64,000 bases of DNA. Origin: Neobacillus dielmonensis. Lineage in GTDB: Bacteria; Bacillota; Bacilli; Bacillales; Cytobacillaceae. The stretch's first letter is position 1. Each line of letters opens with the position of its first letter. The notes below the pieces were generated by a model that searched no databases, was not told where the DNA came from, and saw only the letters and a list, made by a program, of their open reading frames with translations. The stretch covers positions 43,355 to 107,354 of the forward strand of contig NZ_HG942065.1 of the NCBI RefSeq assembly GCF_000612665.1, in the 5' to 3' direction. Shown one piece after another: positions 37,260 to 47,430 of this stretch. The position numbers and the translations under genes are program-made.

Positions 37260-37742
37260 ATGTTTAACGTCGAAAAATATCAGGAAAACCGTGAAGATAA
37301 TTATGAATTAGTAAAGAAACAGCTACAAGGATTGATTCATGACGAGCCAAATCAAATTGCTAATCTTAGTAATGCTGCTGCCTTGCTGAATCAATTTCTG
37401 GACCGAATTAATTGGGTAGGATTTTATTTAATGGATACGAATGATGAACTTGTCTTAGGTCCATTCCAAGGTCTTCCTGCTTGCATCCGGATTCCTCTTG
37501 GCAAGGGGGTATGCGGTACGGCAGCTGCAAAAAAAGAAACAGTTCGTGTCCAAGATGTTAACCAATTTCCAGGGCATATTGCTTGTGATGCTGCCTCTCA
37601 ATCCGAAATTGTCATCCCACTTATGAAAGACGGCCGGGTGATTGGTGTTCTTGATATTGATTCACCGGAAACAAACCGATTTGACGAATTAGATCAAACG
37701 AAACTTGAAGAATTTGTTTCGATCTTAGTTAATCAATTATAA
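37260..37742 (+). CDS. ytsP: Free methionine-(R)-sulfoxide reductase, GAF domain (YtsP)
   Basis: 160 aa single GAF domain. The three catalytic cysteines of the fRMsr family are present: ACIRIPLGKGVCGTAA (two Cys) and HIACDAAS (one). Reduces free methionine-R-sulfoxide. WVGFYLMD and the C-terminal IGVLDIDSP complete the family pattern. Divergent from refZ; ATAGGTGG precedes ATG. A methionine gamma-lyase-like gene converges on it. Confidence 0.93.
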   Translation: MFNVEKYQENREDNYELVKKQLQGLIHDEPNQIANLSNAAALLNQFLDRINWVGFYLMDTNDELVLGPFQGLPACIRIPLGKGVCGTAAAKKETVRVQDVNQFPGHIACDAASQSEIVIPLMKDGRVIGVLDIDSPETNRFDELDQTKLEEFVSILVNQL

Positions 37743-37787
37743 AAACACCCGCCTGCTAAGTAACAGCCTAGCAGGCGGGTGTTTTTT
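37742..37787. terminator. Bidirectional terminator, ytsP / gamma-lyase
   Basis: 17-bp perfect stem AAAACACCCGCCTGCTA / TAGCAGGCGGGTGTTTT with T-runs both ways. Confidence 0.9.
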
Positions 37788-38970
37788 ATATTTTCTCAAG
37801 TGCCTGCTCTAGGTCCTCCAGAATATCCTCCCATGCCTCAAGGCCTGCTGAGAGGCGGAGAAGATTATCCTCAATCTCCATTTTCCTCCGCTCATCTGCT
37901 GGGATTACAGCATGGGTCATCGAGGCCGGATGCTGAATTAAAGTTTCTGGGTCTCCAAGGCTGACAGCAATGTGAATTAACTGTAAATGGTTGATAAACT
38001 GCTGGGCTGTTTCTTTTGTTCCTTTGATAGTAAACGAAACCATGCCGCCAGGCTGCTCCATTTGCTTCTTCATAATTTCGTAATCCTCATGATCGGGATC
38101 ACCTGGATAATAAATCTTATCAATTTTCGGGTGGGTTTTTAAGAACTGAAAAATCCGCGAGGCATTTTCACAGTGACGGTCCATCCTGATTGGCAGGGTT
38201 TTGAGTCCTCTTAATAGCAGCCAAGCATCGAATGGAGAGATAACCCCGCCAATGTCTTTTTGGGTTGTTTTAGCAACTTTTTTCAAAAATTCTTGTTTTC
38301 CAATTACCAGTCCGGCAACGACATCACCGTGCCCGCAAATGTATTTGGTTGCACTGTGTATTACGACATCACAGCCGTGGGCAATTGGACGTTGCAGGTA
38401 GGGAGACGAGAAGGTGTTATCAACAACAACGGGGATTCCCTTTTCTTTAGCGGTTTTGACAACCAATTCAAAATCGACCAGCTTCATAGTGGGATTAATC
38501 GGAGTCTCAATGTAGATACAAGCCGTGTTAGGTTTGATTTCCTTTTCTAGCGCTTCTACTGAATTCATTTTGGAAAAATTGTATTCAATCTTATATTTTT
38601 CATTCATTAGCTTCAGGAGTCCAAATGTACACCCATATACACCTTGTGAACAAAGTATATGGTCCCCTGTTTTTGTCAGGGAAACAAGAACCGCACTGAC
38701 TGCCGCCATTCCGGATCCGAACGCCAGGGCGGCTTCACCATGTTCCAAAACTGCCATCCGGTCTTCGAGAATTTTTACAGTTGGATTTCCTAACCTGGAA
38801 TAAATGTAACCAGCTTCTTCCCCGGCAAATCTTCTTTCCCCTTGCACCGCATTGTCAAATATAAAAGTGGATGACTGGTAAAGTGGCGGCACTAAACTAC
38901 CCAAATGGCTTTTCCCGTCATATCCAGCATGTATCACTTCTGTATCAAACCGAGCCTTCTTCTGTTTCAT
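37786..38970 (-). CDS. Methionine gamma-lyase-like PLP enzyme (Cys/Met metabolism)
   Basis: 394 aa Cys/Met-metabolism PLP family member. Substrate and cofactor motifs: YSRLGNPTV, AFGSGMAAVSAVL, VVDNTFSSPYLQRP and the PLP Lys in IHSATKYICGHGD. VYGCTFGLL carries a Cys at the position of the active-site Cys116 of Pseudomonas methionine gamma-lyase, where gamma-synthases and cystathionine lyases usually have Gly (VYGGTY). That favours methionine gamma-lyase (methionine to methanethiol, 2-oxobutyrate and ammonia). Start at MKQKKARFD behind TAGGAGG. Not part of the B. subtilis order here. Confidence 0.85.
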   Translation of the reverse strand: MKQKKARFDTEVIHAGYDGKSHLGSLVPPLYQSSTFIFDNAVQGERRFAGEEAGYIYSRLGNPTVKILEDRMAVLEHGEAALAFGSGMAAVSAVLVSLTKTGDHILCSQGVYGCTFGLLKLMNEKYKIEYNFSKMNSVEALEKEIKPNTACIYIETPINPTMKLVDFELVVKTAKEKGIPVVVDNTFSSPYLQRPIAHGCDVVIHSATKYICGHGDVVAGLVIGKQEFLKKVAKTTQKDIGGVISPFDAWLLLRGLKTLPIRMDRHCENASRIFQFLKTHPKIDKIYYPGDPDHEDYEIMKKQMEQPGGMVSFTIKGTKETAQQFINHLQLIHIAVSLGDPETLIQHPASMTHAVIPADERRKMEIEDNLLRLSAGLEAWEDILEDLEQALEKI

Positions 38971-39106
38971 CACTGCGCCTCCTAAGATTGTAAACGGTCT
39001 CGTTTTTCCTATAGTATATGTGCTCAATACCTAAGCGTTAAGAAAGCTGCCGTTGATTTTACGGAAGGGCCATACTAGGAAATGGAAAACTAAAACTAAA
39101 AGATAC

Positions 39107-39136
39107 TTGACTCATAGTATATAAAAATTATATAAT
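39107..39136 (+). promoter_or_regulatory. Promoter of rpsD
   Basis: TTGACT (39107-39112), 18-bp spacer, TATAAT (39131-39136): 5/6 and 6/6 matches; start expected near 39143. Confidence 0.75.
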
Positions 39137-39142
39137 ACTCCT

Positions 39143-39332
39143 TGTGTAAAATATTGCAGCCTATGGAAACGACTTTAATTGGTTCATTTTGTTCCTCATA
39201 ATGTTTTATGATGGTGCATCGAGTAACCCTCTGCTGCTAGGGCGATGGTGCATGAAAACAAAATGGCGGTTATCGATGTTTTCGCAGCGGTTTTTATTTT
39301 ACCAAAATAAAAACACAGAGGAGGAGTCATTC
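39143..39332 (+). promoter_or_regulatory. rpsD leader, probable S4 autoregulatory element
   Basis: About 190 nt of untranslated leader between the promoter and the strong GAGGAGGAG site. It contains two copies of GATGGTGCAT (39209 and 39243) and several possible stems, including CGATGTTTTCGCAGCGG. In B. subtilis S4 represses its own mRNA by binding this leader; assignment here rests on position and length. Confidence 0.5.
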
Positions 39333-39935
39333 ATGGCTCGTTATACCGGCCCAAGCTGGAAATTATCTCGTCGTCTTGGAATTTCTCTAAGCGGCACAGG
39401 TAAAGAATTAGAAAAGCGTCCTTACGCTCCTGGACAACATGGTCCAAACCAACGCAAAAAGCTTTCTGAATACGGATTGCAATTACAAGAGAAGCAAAAG
39501 CTTCGTCATATGTATGGTGTAAATGAGCGCCAATTCCGCAACCTATTTGTTAAAGCTGGCAAAATGCCTGGCGTATACGGTGAAAACTTCATGATTCTTC
39601 TTGAATCACGTTTAGATAACCTAGTATACCGTTTAGGTCTTGCTCGCACTCGCCGTGCAGCTCGCCAATTAGTAAACCATGGTCACATCGTAGTTGATGG
39701 CGCTCGCGTAGATATCCCATCATACCGTGTATTGCCTGGTCAAACTATCGGTGTTCGTGAAAAATCACGCAACCTTGATGTTGTCAAAGAAGCAATCGAA
39801 GTGAACAACTTTGTTCCTGATTACTTAACTTTTGATGCAGACAAATTAGAAGGTACTTTCACTCGCTTACCTGAGCGTTCTGAATTACCTGCTGAAATTA
39901 ACGAAACTCTTATCGTTGAGTTCTACTCTCGTTAA
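39333..39935 (+). CDS. rpsD: 30S ribosomal protein S4
   Basis: 200 aa, primary 16S rRNA-binding protein. Begins [19 protein letters not shown], with the S4 RNA-binding domain [30 protein letters not shown] (about residues 90-120). This form lacks the zinc-binding cysteines, the zinc-free C- type common in Bacillus. Very strong ribosome binding site and codon use biased to highly expressed choices. Monocistronic with terminator at 39946. Confidence 0.98.
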   Translation: MARYTGPSWKLSRRLGISLSGTGKELEKRPYAPGQHGPNQRKKLSEYGLQLQEKQKLRHMYGVNERQFRNLFVKAGKMPGVYGENFMILLESRLDNLVYRLGLARTRRAARQLVNHGHIVVDGARVDIPSYRVLPGQTIGVREKSRNLDVVKEAIEVNNFVPDYLTFDADKLEGTFTRLPERSELPAEINETLIVEFYSR

Positions 39936-39945
39936 TCTTCACACA

Positions 39946-39978
39946 GAAAAGCCCCAGCCAAATGGTTGGGGTTTTTTG
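39946..39978 (+). terminator. Terminator of rpsD
   Basis: CCCCAgCC (39952-39959) pairs with GGtTGGGG (39964-39971), then TTTTTT; flanking CACA/TGTG extends the stem. Confidence 0.8.
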
Positions 39979-39983
39979 TGTGT

Positions 39984-40175
39984 TTACTTTTTATTTTTAT
40001 ACCAATGGATGGTTTTTTGATATAAAAATGCCAGCATGATGTAGATTATGACAACAATTGCGGCTGTGACGAGTTTTTCTTGTAAACTGCCGTCCGCTAA
40101 TAAGACGGGTCCTAGTCCGAAAAAGGTTACAAGCGCTATGAGAACGATGAAGACGGTGTGTATTAAGAACTTCAT
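39984..40175 (-). CDS. Small two-span membrane protein, unknown
   Basis: 63 aa with two hydrophobic helices (about residues 4-27 and 33-53) and a basic tail WYKNKK; short polar turn DGSLQEK between. Preceded by GGGGGTG at good spacing to ATG. Not recognised. Convergent with rpsD. Confidence 0.6.
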   Translation of the reverse strand: MKFLIHTVFIVLIALVTFFGLGPVLLADGSLQEKLVTAAIVVIIYIMLAFLYQKTIHWYKNKK

Positions 40176-40338
40176 TCCTACACCCCCAAATTAATTGATC
40201 TCTATACTATATGACGAAGTTGCCAGACCGCTAGTTACGCAAAACTAGATGGGCTGGGCGTTATACTTTTCTGTTCTTTAATAAAACTCTTCGAGAATCA
40301 TGCTGGGATAAATTCCTTAAGGTAATTTTTCTAGATTC

Positions 40339-40492
40339 ATGTGGACAAAACTTTGGTGATTTCCGCAATTCTTGTCCTCATAACCCCTCCATGAGGACAA
40401 ACCTCCTGTGATTTTTGCGATTCTTGTCCTCATAACCCCTCTACGAGGACAAATCTCCTGTGATTTTCGTGATCCTTGTCCTCATAACATAG
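40339..40492 (+). repeat. Tandem array, 52-bp period, palindromic core GTCCTCAT/ATGAGGAC
   Basis: Two full units (40374-40425, 40426-40477), a partial unit before (40339-40373) and a truncated one after (40478-40492). Each full unit contains a 27-nt palindrome TGTCCTCAT...ATGAGGACA (second unit with a compensated TACGAGGACA arm) and a 25-nt spacer. The spacers resemble each other (CTCCTGTGATTTTTGCGATTCT-like), so this is a duplicated element, not a CRISPR. No ORF. Confidence 0.8.
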
Positions 40493-40502
40493 CTCGGACT
40501 GA

Positions 40503-40828
40503 TCACCTCCCCATTAAAAAAGAGCTGCAAAAAAACAGCCGATGCAAAAATCCCAGGATTGCGACAAACGCAGCAATCGCTACTAGCGCCGAAAACACAT
40601 AACCGAGCGTATTCCAGCCCAGCACAAAACCATAAATCCAATACAAAGACAAGACACCGCAATCTTTTGGTTAAACTGCTGCTGCTCCCAGTCCTCTGGG
40701 ATATACGATTTGGGATCCTTCTTCAAAAAAAGCTTTGCTATTTGCATAACTGGATTAAACCCGAATAATAAACCAATTATTCCTGCTATAAATGGTATTA
40801 ATAAAATCCACTCATAACTGATCACCAT
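40503..40828 (-). pseudogene. Small membrane protein, apparently frameshifted
   Basis: The first frame gives MVISYEWILLIPFIAGIIGL..., then a polar middle (PKSYIPEDWEQQQFNQK) and a third hydrophobic segment that degenerates into IRSVMCFRR-stop at 40583. Another frame over the same DNA continues sensibly: YGFVLGWNTLGYVFSALVAIAAFVAILGFLH, stop at 40503. A one-base loss (or two-base gain) near 40620-40650 would explain it. Intact product about 108 aa with three or four spans, family not recognised. The start lacks a clear binding site. Bracketed by tandem repeats on both sides, suggesting a relaxed or decaying locus. Confidence 0.5.
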
Positions 40829-40929
40829 GTTAGGAGTACACTAATCACAATCACCCATTGATTGGTTTTAACAAGCGGACGTGGAATCGACCTTGAGGTT
40901 TGAATGTGATTAGGGTTTCTTCACCATTT

Positions 40930-41050
40930 TGTCTTTAAGAGGTCTTATAAACGACATTTTATTGGACTTATTGCCTGCTATTGTCCTTAAGAGCCCTTAT
41001 TAACGACATTTTTCCCAGATATTTAAAGTTTTTGTCTTTAATCCCCCCTG
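40930..41050 (+). repeat. Second tandem array, 52-bp period, core TGTCYTTAA/TTAACGACA
   Basis: Units start at 40930 and 40982, with a truncated third at about 41033. Each has a 27-nt imperfect palindrome (TGTCTTTAAGA...TAAACGACA; TGTCCTTAAGA...TTAACGACA) and a 25-nt spacer: same period and architecture as 40339-40492, different arms. The third copy runs into ATCCCCCC. Confidence 0.7.
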
Positions 41051-41057
41051 CATGCGC

Positions 41058-41090
41058 AAAAAAGGGACCTGCAAAATCCAGGTCCCTTTG
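41058..41090 (-). terminator. Terminator of tyrS
   Basis: AAAGGGACCTG pairs with CAGGTCCCTTT; T-run on the minus strand; ends 5 bp from the tyrS stop. Confidence 0.85.
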
Positions 41091-41094
41091 ATTC

Positions 41095-42369
<1,275 letters not shown>

Positions 42370-42374
42370 TTAAA

Positions 42375-42635
42375 ATAAAAAACGCCCCTGCAAAATGCAG
42401 GGACGTAATATTTACGCGGTACCACCCAGCTTGAGGATATCTATCCTCCAACTTAAAAAGAATAACGGTTAAAACCGTTCTCTGCTACTTTCGTATTTTT
42501 TCACAGAGAAAGCTCCAGGATGTAATTCATTCTTCTATATGTGACAGCTTGCACCAGCCGCTGTCTCTCTAAAGAACAGGGATAGAAGAACTACCATTGA
42601 TTCCCATCAACGCAATGTGTATTAGTAAACTATTA
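42375..42635 (-). promoter_or_regulatory. T-box riboswitch, tyrosine-specific, upstream of tyrS
   Basis: The minus strand carries the invariant T-box sequence GCTGGGTGGTACCGCG (42434-42419), followed by the terminator ACGTCCCTGCA/TGCAGGGGCGT with a T-run at 42382-42376, just before the tyrS binding site. Upstream is a Stem I region with AATGAATTACATCC, in which UAC followed by A is the expected specifier (Tyr). Uncharged tRNA-Tyr would favour the antiterminator. Confidence 0.93.
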
Positions 42636-42641
42636 TAAGCA

Positions 42642-42670
42642 TTTTTATCATATATTAATCCCACTGTCAA
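42642..42670 (-). promoter_or_regulatory. Putative promoter of the tyrS leader
   Basis: Minus strand TTGACA (42670-42665) with TAAAAA 17 bp later (42647-42642). A perfect TATAAT also occurs at 42637-42632, but without a -35 at normal distance. Confidence 0.45.
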
Positions 42671-42728
42671 ACTCGAAATGGAAATTTCAGAAAAATGTTG
42701 AAGGTTGTCAGTTTTTATACCCCCGGTA

Positions 42729-42737
42729 TGCTATAAT
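42729..42737 (+). promoter_or_regulatory. Extended -10 promoter of the PBP gene
   Basis: TGCTATAAT, the TGn-TATAAT extended -10. The -35 region (TTTTTA) is poor, as often tolerated with an extended -10. The start codon lies about 30 bp downstream. Confidence 0.5.
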
Positions 42738-42765
42738 GTAATGTGATTTTAAAAGAGGTGATGCT

Positions 42766-45543
42766 ATGAAAGAAAAGTTGAAACCATGGCTAGAAAAAGC
42801 AAAATCCCTGCTTACCTTCATTACCCATCAAAAAACCATTAAGGGAGTTCGGATTACCTCCCAGGTAGTCTGGAACCTTTTCCTCCTTGTTTTAGTTATT
42901 TTCATACTGGGAGGATCATTTGCGGCAGGTGTAGGTGCAGGTTACTTTGCTTCTCTTGTTAAAGACGAGCCTGTCCGCTCCTATGATAGTATGAAAAAAG
43001 ATATTTATAATTACTCAGAAACATCGGAATTATATTTTGCTAATGACGTTTATTTAGGAAAGCTTAGGACAGACCTCGAACGGGAAGAAGTAAAACTGGA
43101 CCAAGTTTCAGATTATCTGATAAATGCCGTAATTGCCACAGAAGACGAATATTTTTATCAGCATAAAGGGGTTGTGCCTAAAGCCGTTTTTAGAGCTTTA
43201 TTTCAAGAGGTGACCAACTCCTCCGTTCAATCAGGCGGCAGTACGTTGACCCAACAGCTCATCAAGAACCAAATTTTGACGAATGAAGTATCGTTTCAGC
43301 GAAAAGCCAATGAAATTTTATTAGCGCTTCGCCTCGAGAAATTTTTTGATAAAAAAGAAATTCTTGAAGCATACTTAAATGTTTCCACCTTTGGACGGAA
43401 TTCTTCTGGGAGAAACATTGCCGGTGTCCAAGCTGCCGCAAAAGGAATATTCGGCAAGCCCGCCAATGAACTGACGTTACCAGAAGCGGCGTTCATTGCT
43501 GGTCTTCCACAAAGCCCATTTGGCTATACCCCGTTTACTGCACAAGGGACCGTCAAGAATAATCTCGAACCTGGCATGACCAGGATGAAGACCGTTTTAA
43601 AGCGAATGTATGATGGCGGCTATATCAGCCAAAAAGAATACGCGGAAGCTTCCGGCTACGATATTACCAAGGACTTCATCCCGCCAAGTACTAGTAACCC
43701 GCTGGAAGATTATCCTTGGCTAACCTTTGAAATTGAAAAACGGGCAAAAGAAGCATTGACAACCGTTTTAGCCAAAAAGGACGGCTTTACTGAGGATGAT
43801 TTGACAAAGGACGAAAACCTGGCTTACAAATATAAAACTTTGGCAAGTCATGACTTAAAACAAAATGGCTATAAAATTTATACGACTATCGACAAAGATA
43901 TCTATGATGTGATGCAAGTCGTAAAAGATAATTATAAATATTACGGCCCGGACAAGCCTCAAGAAAAGAAAGACCCTGAAACGGGAGAAACCAAAAGCGT
44001 TATGGAGCAAGTCCAAGTTGGAGCCATGCTGATTGAGAATAAAACAGGTAAAATTATCAGTTTTGTCGGCGGAAGAAATTATGACAGTGACCATCAGTTA
44101 AATCATGCAACCAGTGCGGTTCGACAGAATGGTTCTACCATGAAGCCACTGCTTGTCTATGCACCGGCAATCGAGTTGGGAAAAGCTTCTCCCGGGATGC
44201 CACTGCCTGACGTAGCCTTAAAACTAGACCCATCTAAAAACTCACCTTGGCCGCATAATTATGATTTGAAATACAGCGGCATTGTGTCAGCCAGGTACGC
44301 TTTAGCCAAATCTTATAACGTACCGGCAGTTAAACTATATACGGAAATACTAGATCAGAAACCTGCGAAGTACCTTGAAAAAATGGGATTCAGCTCTTTG
44401 ACAAAAGATGATTATGAACACGCTTCTACTGCGATTGGCTCGTTGACAAATGGGGTGACCATCGAAGAGAACACCAATGCCTTCAGCACATTTGCCAATG
44501 GCGGAAAATTTATTGATGCTTATTTAATTGACAAAATTGTTGATAAAGATGGAAAAGCCGTTTACCAACATGAGGTGAAACCGGTAGATGTCTTCAAGCC
44601 ACAAACCGCTTGGTTAACACTCGATATGATGAGAGATGTCATCAATATGGGAACAGCAGCCGGTGTTAAAAGCCAGCTTAAGTTTAATGCCGATTGGGCA
44701 GGGAAAACGGGAACAGGCTTTGATTACTGGGATTCATGGTTAGTGGCAACAAACCCTAATGTCACATTTGGAATTTGGACCGGCTATGATACTCCTAAAT
44801 CATTAAAGACTAGCGGCATGTCTTATAGCCAGCGGACTAACACCCTTTGGGCGCAGCTAATCAATGCAGCATACGAAAAGCGGCCTGAACTAGTCGCACC
44901 ACAAGAGAAATTTTCGATGCCTGATGGAATCGTTAAACGCAGTTTCTGTGCCGTTTCCGGTTTACTTCCGTCAGAGGCTTGTTCAAAAGCCGGATTAGTA
45001 GAATCAGATTACTTTAATGCAGAAAATGTCCCAACCAAAACGGACGACAGTTTGATTGCAGGAAAATATGTAACCGCCAACGGAAAAAAATATTTAGCCT
45101 TAGATTCAACTCCAAACGAATTTTCGCAAACCGGGGTCATCTTAAATCCTGATTTCGTCACCAGAATGACAGGAGGAAATTTCAAAGATACCAAACAGCT
45201 CATACCAAACCGTGAGCGATGGGCAAATGTTCTAGTCGCGGATGCGAAAATGTCGGATAATGGAAAGAAGCCTGACAGTGTCAGCCTAACTGCATCAGGT
45301 ACTACCATTTCCTGGTCGGCCCCTTCTGATAATGATGTAGTCGGTTATCGGGTATATCAAGGAGGGTTTTCAGCCTCTAAGGTAGCCAGCATAAAAAGCG
45401 ATGGAAAGTTATCGTATACAGCAAGTCCTGGATTTTATTATGTAACCGCCGTGGATATTGCCGGCAAAGAATCGGCACCTTCTAATTTCGTTGAAATCGG
45501 TGACGCTAAACAAGGCCTCCCTCAAGAGGTTGTACCACAATAA
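42766..45543 (+). CDS. Class A penicillin-binding protein with C-terminal fibronectin-like domain
   Basis: 925 aa bifunctional peptidoglycan synthase. N-terminal cytoplasmic basic stretch and one membrane span (about residues 36-60), GT51 transglycosylase domain (ATEDEYFYQHKGV with catalytic Glu, GGSTLTQQLIKNQ), then the transpeptidase with SxxK (GSTMK), SxN (KSYNVPA) and KTG (AGKTGTGFDYWDSW). Residues about 835-915 form a fibronectin III-like module (ISWSAPSDNDVVGYRVYQ). Resembles PBP1A; absent at this position in B. subtilis, where tyrS is next to acsA. AGAGGTGAT before ATG. Confidence 0.93.
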   Translation: MKEKLKPWLEKAKSLLTFITHQKTIKGVRITSQVVWNLFLLVLVIFILGGSFAAGVGAGYFASLVKDEPVRSYDSMKKDIYNYSETSELYFANDVYLGKLRTDLEREEVKLDQVSDYLINAVIATEDEYFYQHKGVVPKAVFRALFQEVTNSSVQSGGSTLTQQLIKNQILTNEVSFQRKANEILLALRLEKFFDKKEILEAYLNVSTFGRNSSGRNIAGVQAAAKGIFGKPANELTLPEAAFIAGLPQSPFGYTPFTAQGTVKNNLEPGMTRMKTVLKRMYDGGYISQKEYAEASGYDITKDFIPPSTSNPLEDYPWLTFEIEKRAKEALTTVLAKKDGFTEDDLTKDENLAYKYKTLASHDLKQNGYKIYTTIDKDIYDVMQVVKDNYKYYGPDKPQEKKDPETGETKSVMEQVQVGAMLIENKTGKIISFVGGRNYDSDHQLNHATSAVRQNGSTMKPLLVYAPAIELGKASPGMPLPDVALKLDPSKNSPWPHNYDLKYSGIVSARYALAKSYNVPAVKLYTEILDQKPAKYLEKMGFSSLTKDDYEHASTAIGSLTNGVTIEENTNAFSTFANGGKFIDAYLIDKIVDKDGKAVYQHEVKPVDVFKPQTAWLTLDMMRDVINMGTAAGVKSQLKFNADWAGKTGTGFDYWDSWLVATNPNVTFGIWTGYDTPKSLKTSGMSYSQRTNTLWAQLINAAYEKRPELVAPQEKFSMPDGIVKRSFCAVSGLLPSEACSKAGLVESDYFNAENVPTKTDDSLIAGKYVTANGKKYLALDSTPNEFSQTGVILNPDFVTRMTGGNFKDTKQLIPNRERWANVLVADAKMSDNGKKPDSVSLTASGTTISWSAPSDNDVVGYRVYQGGFSASKVASIKSDGKLSYTASPGFYYVTAVDIAGKESAPSNFVEIGDAKQGLPQEVVPQ

Positions 45544-45584
45544 TACAAAACCCCGGACCGTGAAAACGGTCCGGGGTTTTGTAT
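45543..45584. terminator. Bidirectional terminator, PBP / acsA
   Basis: 18-bp perfect stem ATACAAAACCCCGGACCG / CGGTCCGGGGTTTTGTAT around TGAAAA. It abuts both stops. Confidence 0.85.
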
Positions 45585-45587
45585 TTA

Positions 45588-47306
45588 TTAATCTTCCATT
45601 GTTGATAGGTCGCCTGTTGGCAGGTCTAATTCCCATGCTTTTAATACACGTCTCATGATTTTACCACTTCTTGTTTTAGGCAGTTTGTCTCGGAAATCAA
45701 TTTCCCTTGGTGCTGCGTGTGCAGCGAGGCCTTTTTTGACAAATTGTCTAATTTCCTCTTTCAATTCATCTGATGGCTGATACCCATCCCTTAAAGCAAT
45801 GAACGCTTTAATGATTTCTCCACGGACAGGATCCGGTTTGCCAATAACCCCTGCCTCAGCAACCGCAGGATGTTCCACCAGCTTGCTTTCTACCTCGAAT
45901 GGTCCAACACGCTCGCCAGAGGTCATAATGACATCGTCAACCCGGCCCTGGAACCAGAAGTAGCCATCTTCATCCATGTAGGCAGAGTCTCCAGACACGT
46001 ACCAGCCCCCTGGCATAAAATAGGATTCGTATTTCTGAGGATTGTTCCAAATTGTATGCATCATGGAAGGCCAGCCTTTTTTAATTGCCAGGTTTCCCAT
46101 CCGATATGGAGGTAATTCATTTCCTTGGTCATCCACAATCGCTGCTTGTACCCCAGGGATTGGTTTACCCATTGAACCAGGCTTAATCGGCATGCAAGGA
46201 TAGTTGCAGATCAACTGTGCCCCTGTTTCCGTCATCCACCAGCCATCATGAATTCTGCGGTTAAACACCTTAGCTCCCCATTTTACAACTTCAGGGTTTA
46301 ATGGCTCTCCTACACTAGCAACATGTCGAAGACTGTTCAAATTAAATTTCTTCACCAGTTCATCACCTGCACCCATCAACATCCGGAATGCGGTTGGTGC
46401 ACTATACCAAACAGTGACACCAAAATCTTGGATGGTTTTATACCAATCATCAGGGCTGAATCGTCCGCCGACAATAACGTTGGAAGTTCCTGTTAACCAC
46501 GGTCCAAAAATACCGTAGGAGGTCCCTGTTACCCAGCCTGGGTCAGCAGTACACCAGTAGACATCTTCCTCTTTTAAGTCGAGCACCCATCTTGCCGTTT
46601 GGTAATGTTGAATCATGGCATTATGTACATGCAAAACGCCTTTGGGCTTGCCTGTGGATCCTGATGTGTAATGAAGGATCAGTCCATCCGTTCTATCCAC
46701 CCATTCGATTGCGAGGTCTTTGCTAGCTGTTTCAAACTTTTGTAAAAAATCAATGCATAGCTCGTCTTCCTTCACATTGTTGCCGACAACAAAAATATGC
46801 TTTAATGCCGGTAAATCCTGAACTGGTACCCGGTCAAGCAATTCTGGCGTTGTAACGAGGACTTTTGCTTCGCTGTCCTGTAGACGATCCCGTACAGCCC
46901 CTTCCATGAATGCTTCAAATAATGGGCCAACAATTGCACCAAGTTTAATGGCACCCAATACCGAAAAGTAAAGTTCAGGAGAACGCGGCATAAAAATAAA
47001 CACGCGGTCACCCTTTACAACACCGCCGTATTGCTTAAATACATTCCCGGCTTTGTTGCTCAGCTCTTTCATTTCCTTAAAAGTATATTTTTCATTTCTT
47101 GATGCGTCCTTATAATAAAGGGCCACCTTATTTTTCCTAAACGTGTCCACATGACGGTCTATTGCTTCATACGCCATGTTAACAAGACCTGATTCTTTCC
47201 AGGAGAATTCTTTTTCCGTTTCACTCCAATTGAAGTTTTGATACATTTCTTCGTAGTTTTGTAAATTGTGGTCCCCTGGTACAACTGGTAACGCTTCCAA
47301 TTTCAT
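45588..47306 (-). CDS. acsA: Acetyl-CoA synthetase AcsA
   Basis: 572 aa. Activates acetate via acetyl-AMP: LHYTSGSTGKPKGVLH (P-loop), WWMTETGAQ, YVSGDSAYMDEDGYFWFQGRVDDVIMTSGERVGP (hinge), and the catalytic Lys in PKTRSGKIMRRVLK. That Lys is the residue AcuA acetylates to silence the enzyme. Nearly full-length similarity by memory to B. subtilis AcsA. Start ATG behind GGGGGAG. Divergent from acuABC with a cre site between. Confidence 0.97.
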   Translation of the reverse strand: MKLEALPVVPGDHNLQNYEEMYQNFNWSETEKEFSWKESGLVNMAYEAIDRHVDTFRKNKVALYYKDASRNEKYTFKEMKELSNKAGNVFKQYGGVVKGDRVFIFMPRSPELYFSVLGAIKLGAIVGPLFEAFMEGAVRDRLQDSEAKVLVTTPELLDRVPVQDLPALKHIFVVGNNVKEDELCIDFLQKFETASKDLAIEWVDRTDGLILHYTSGSTGKPKGVLHVHNAMIQHYQTARWVLDLKEEDVYWCTADPGWVTGTSYGIFGPWLTGTSNVIVGGRFSPDDWYKTIQDFGVTVWYSAPTAFRMLMGAGDELVKKFNLNSLRHVASVGEPLNPEVVKWGAKVFNRRIHDGWWMTETGAQLICNYPCMPIKPGSMGKPIPGVQAAIVDDQGNELPPYRMGNLAIKKGWPSMMHTIWNNPQKYESYFMPGGWYVSGDSAYMDEDGYFWFQGRVDDVIMTSGERVGPFEVESKLVEHPAVAEAGVIGKPDPVRGEIIKAFIALRDGYQPSDELKEEIRQFVKKGLAAHAAPREIDFRDKLPKTRSGKIMRRVLKAWELDLPTGDLSTMED

Positions 47307-47430
47307 CACAAACTCCCCCTTTGTCGCTTTTGAGATTATTATATTACAAGAAGTGACTATTCACAATTTTAAAAAAATATTTTTTTGAACATATGAATCT
47401 TTTATACTATAAATAATACAGAAAATTTAG

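Noticed and set aside
40339..40492. Repeat-spacer pattern (27-nt palindrome, 25-nt spacer) that could be called a CRISPR array
   Set aside because: The intervening 25-mers are similar to each other, there are only two to three units, the repeat has a full-length dyad, and no cas genes are nearby.
40441..40662. 73-residue Cys-rich frame overlapping the small membrane gene
   Set aside because: It has no ribosome binding site, unusual composition, and overlaps a better hydrophobic frame and the tandem repeats.
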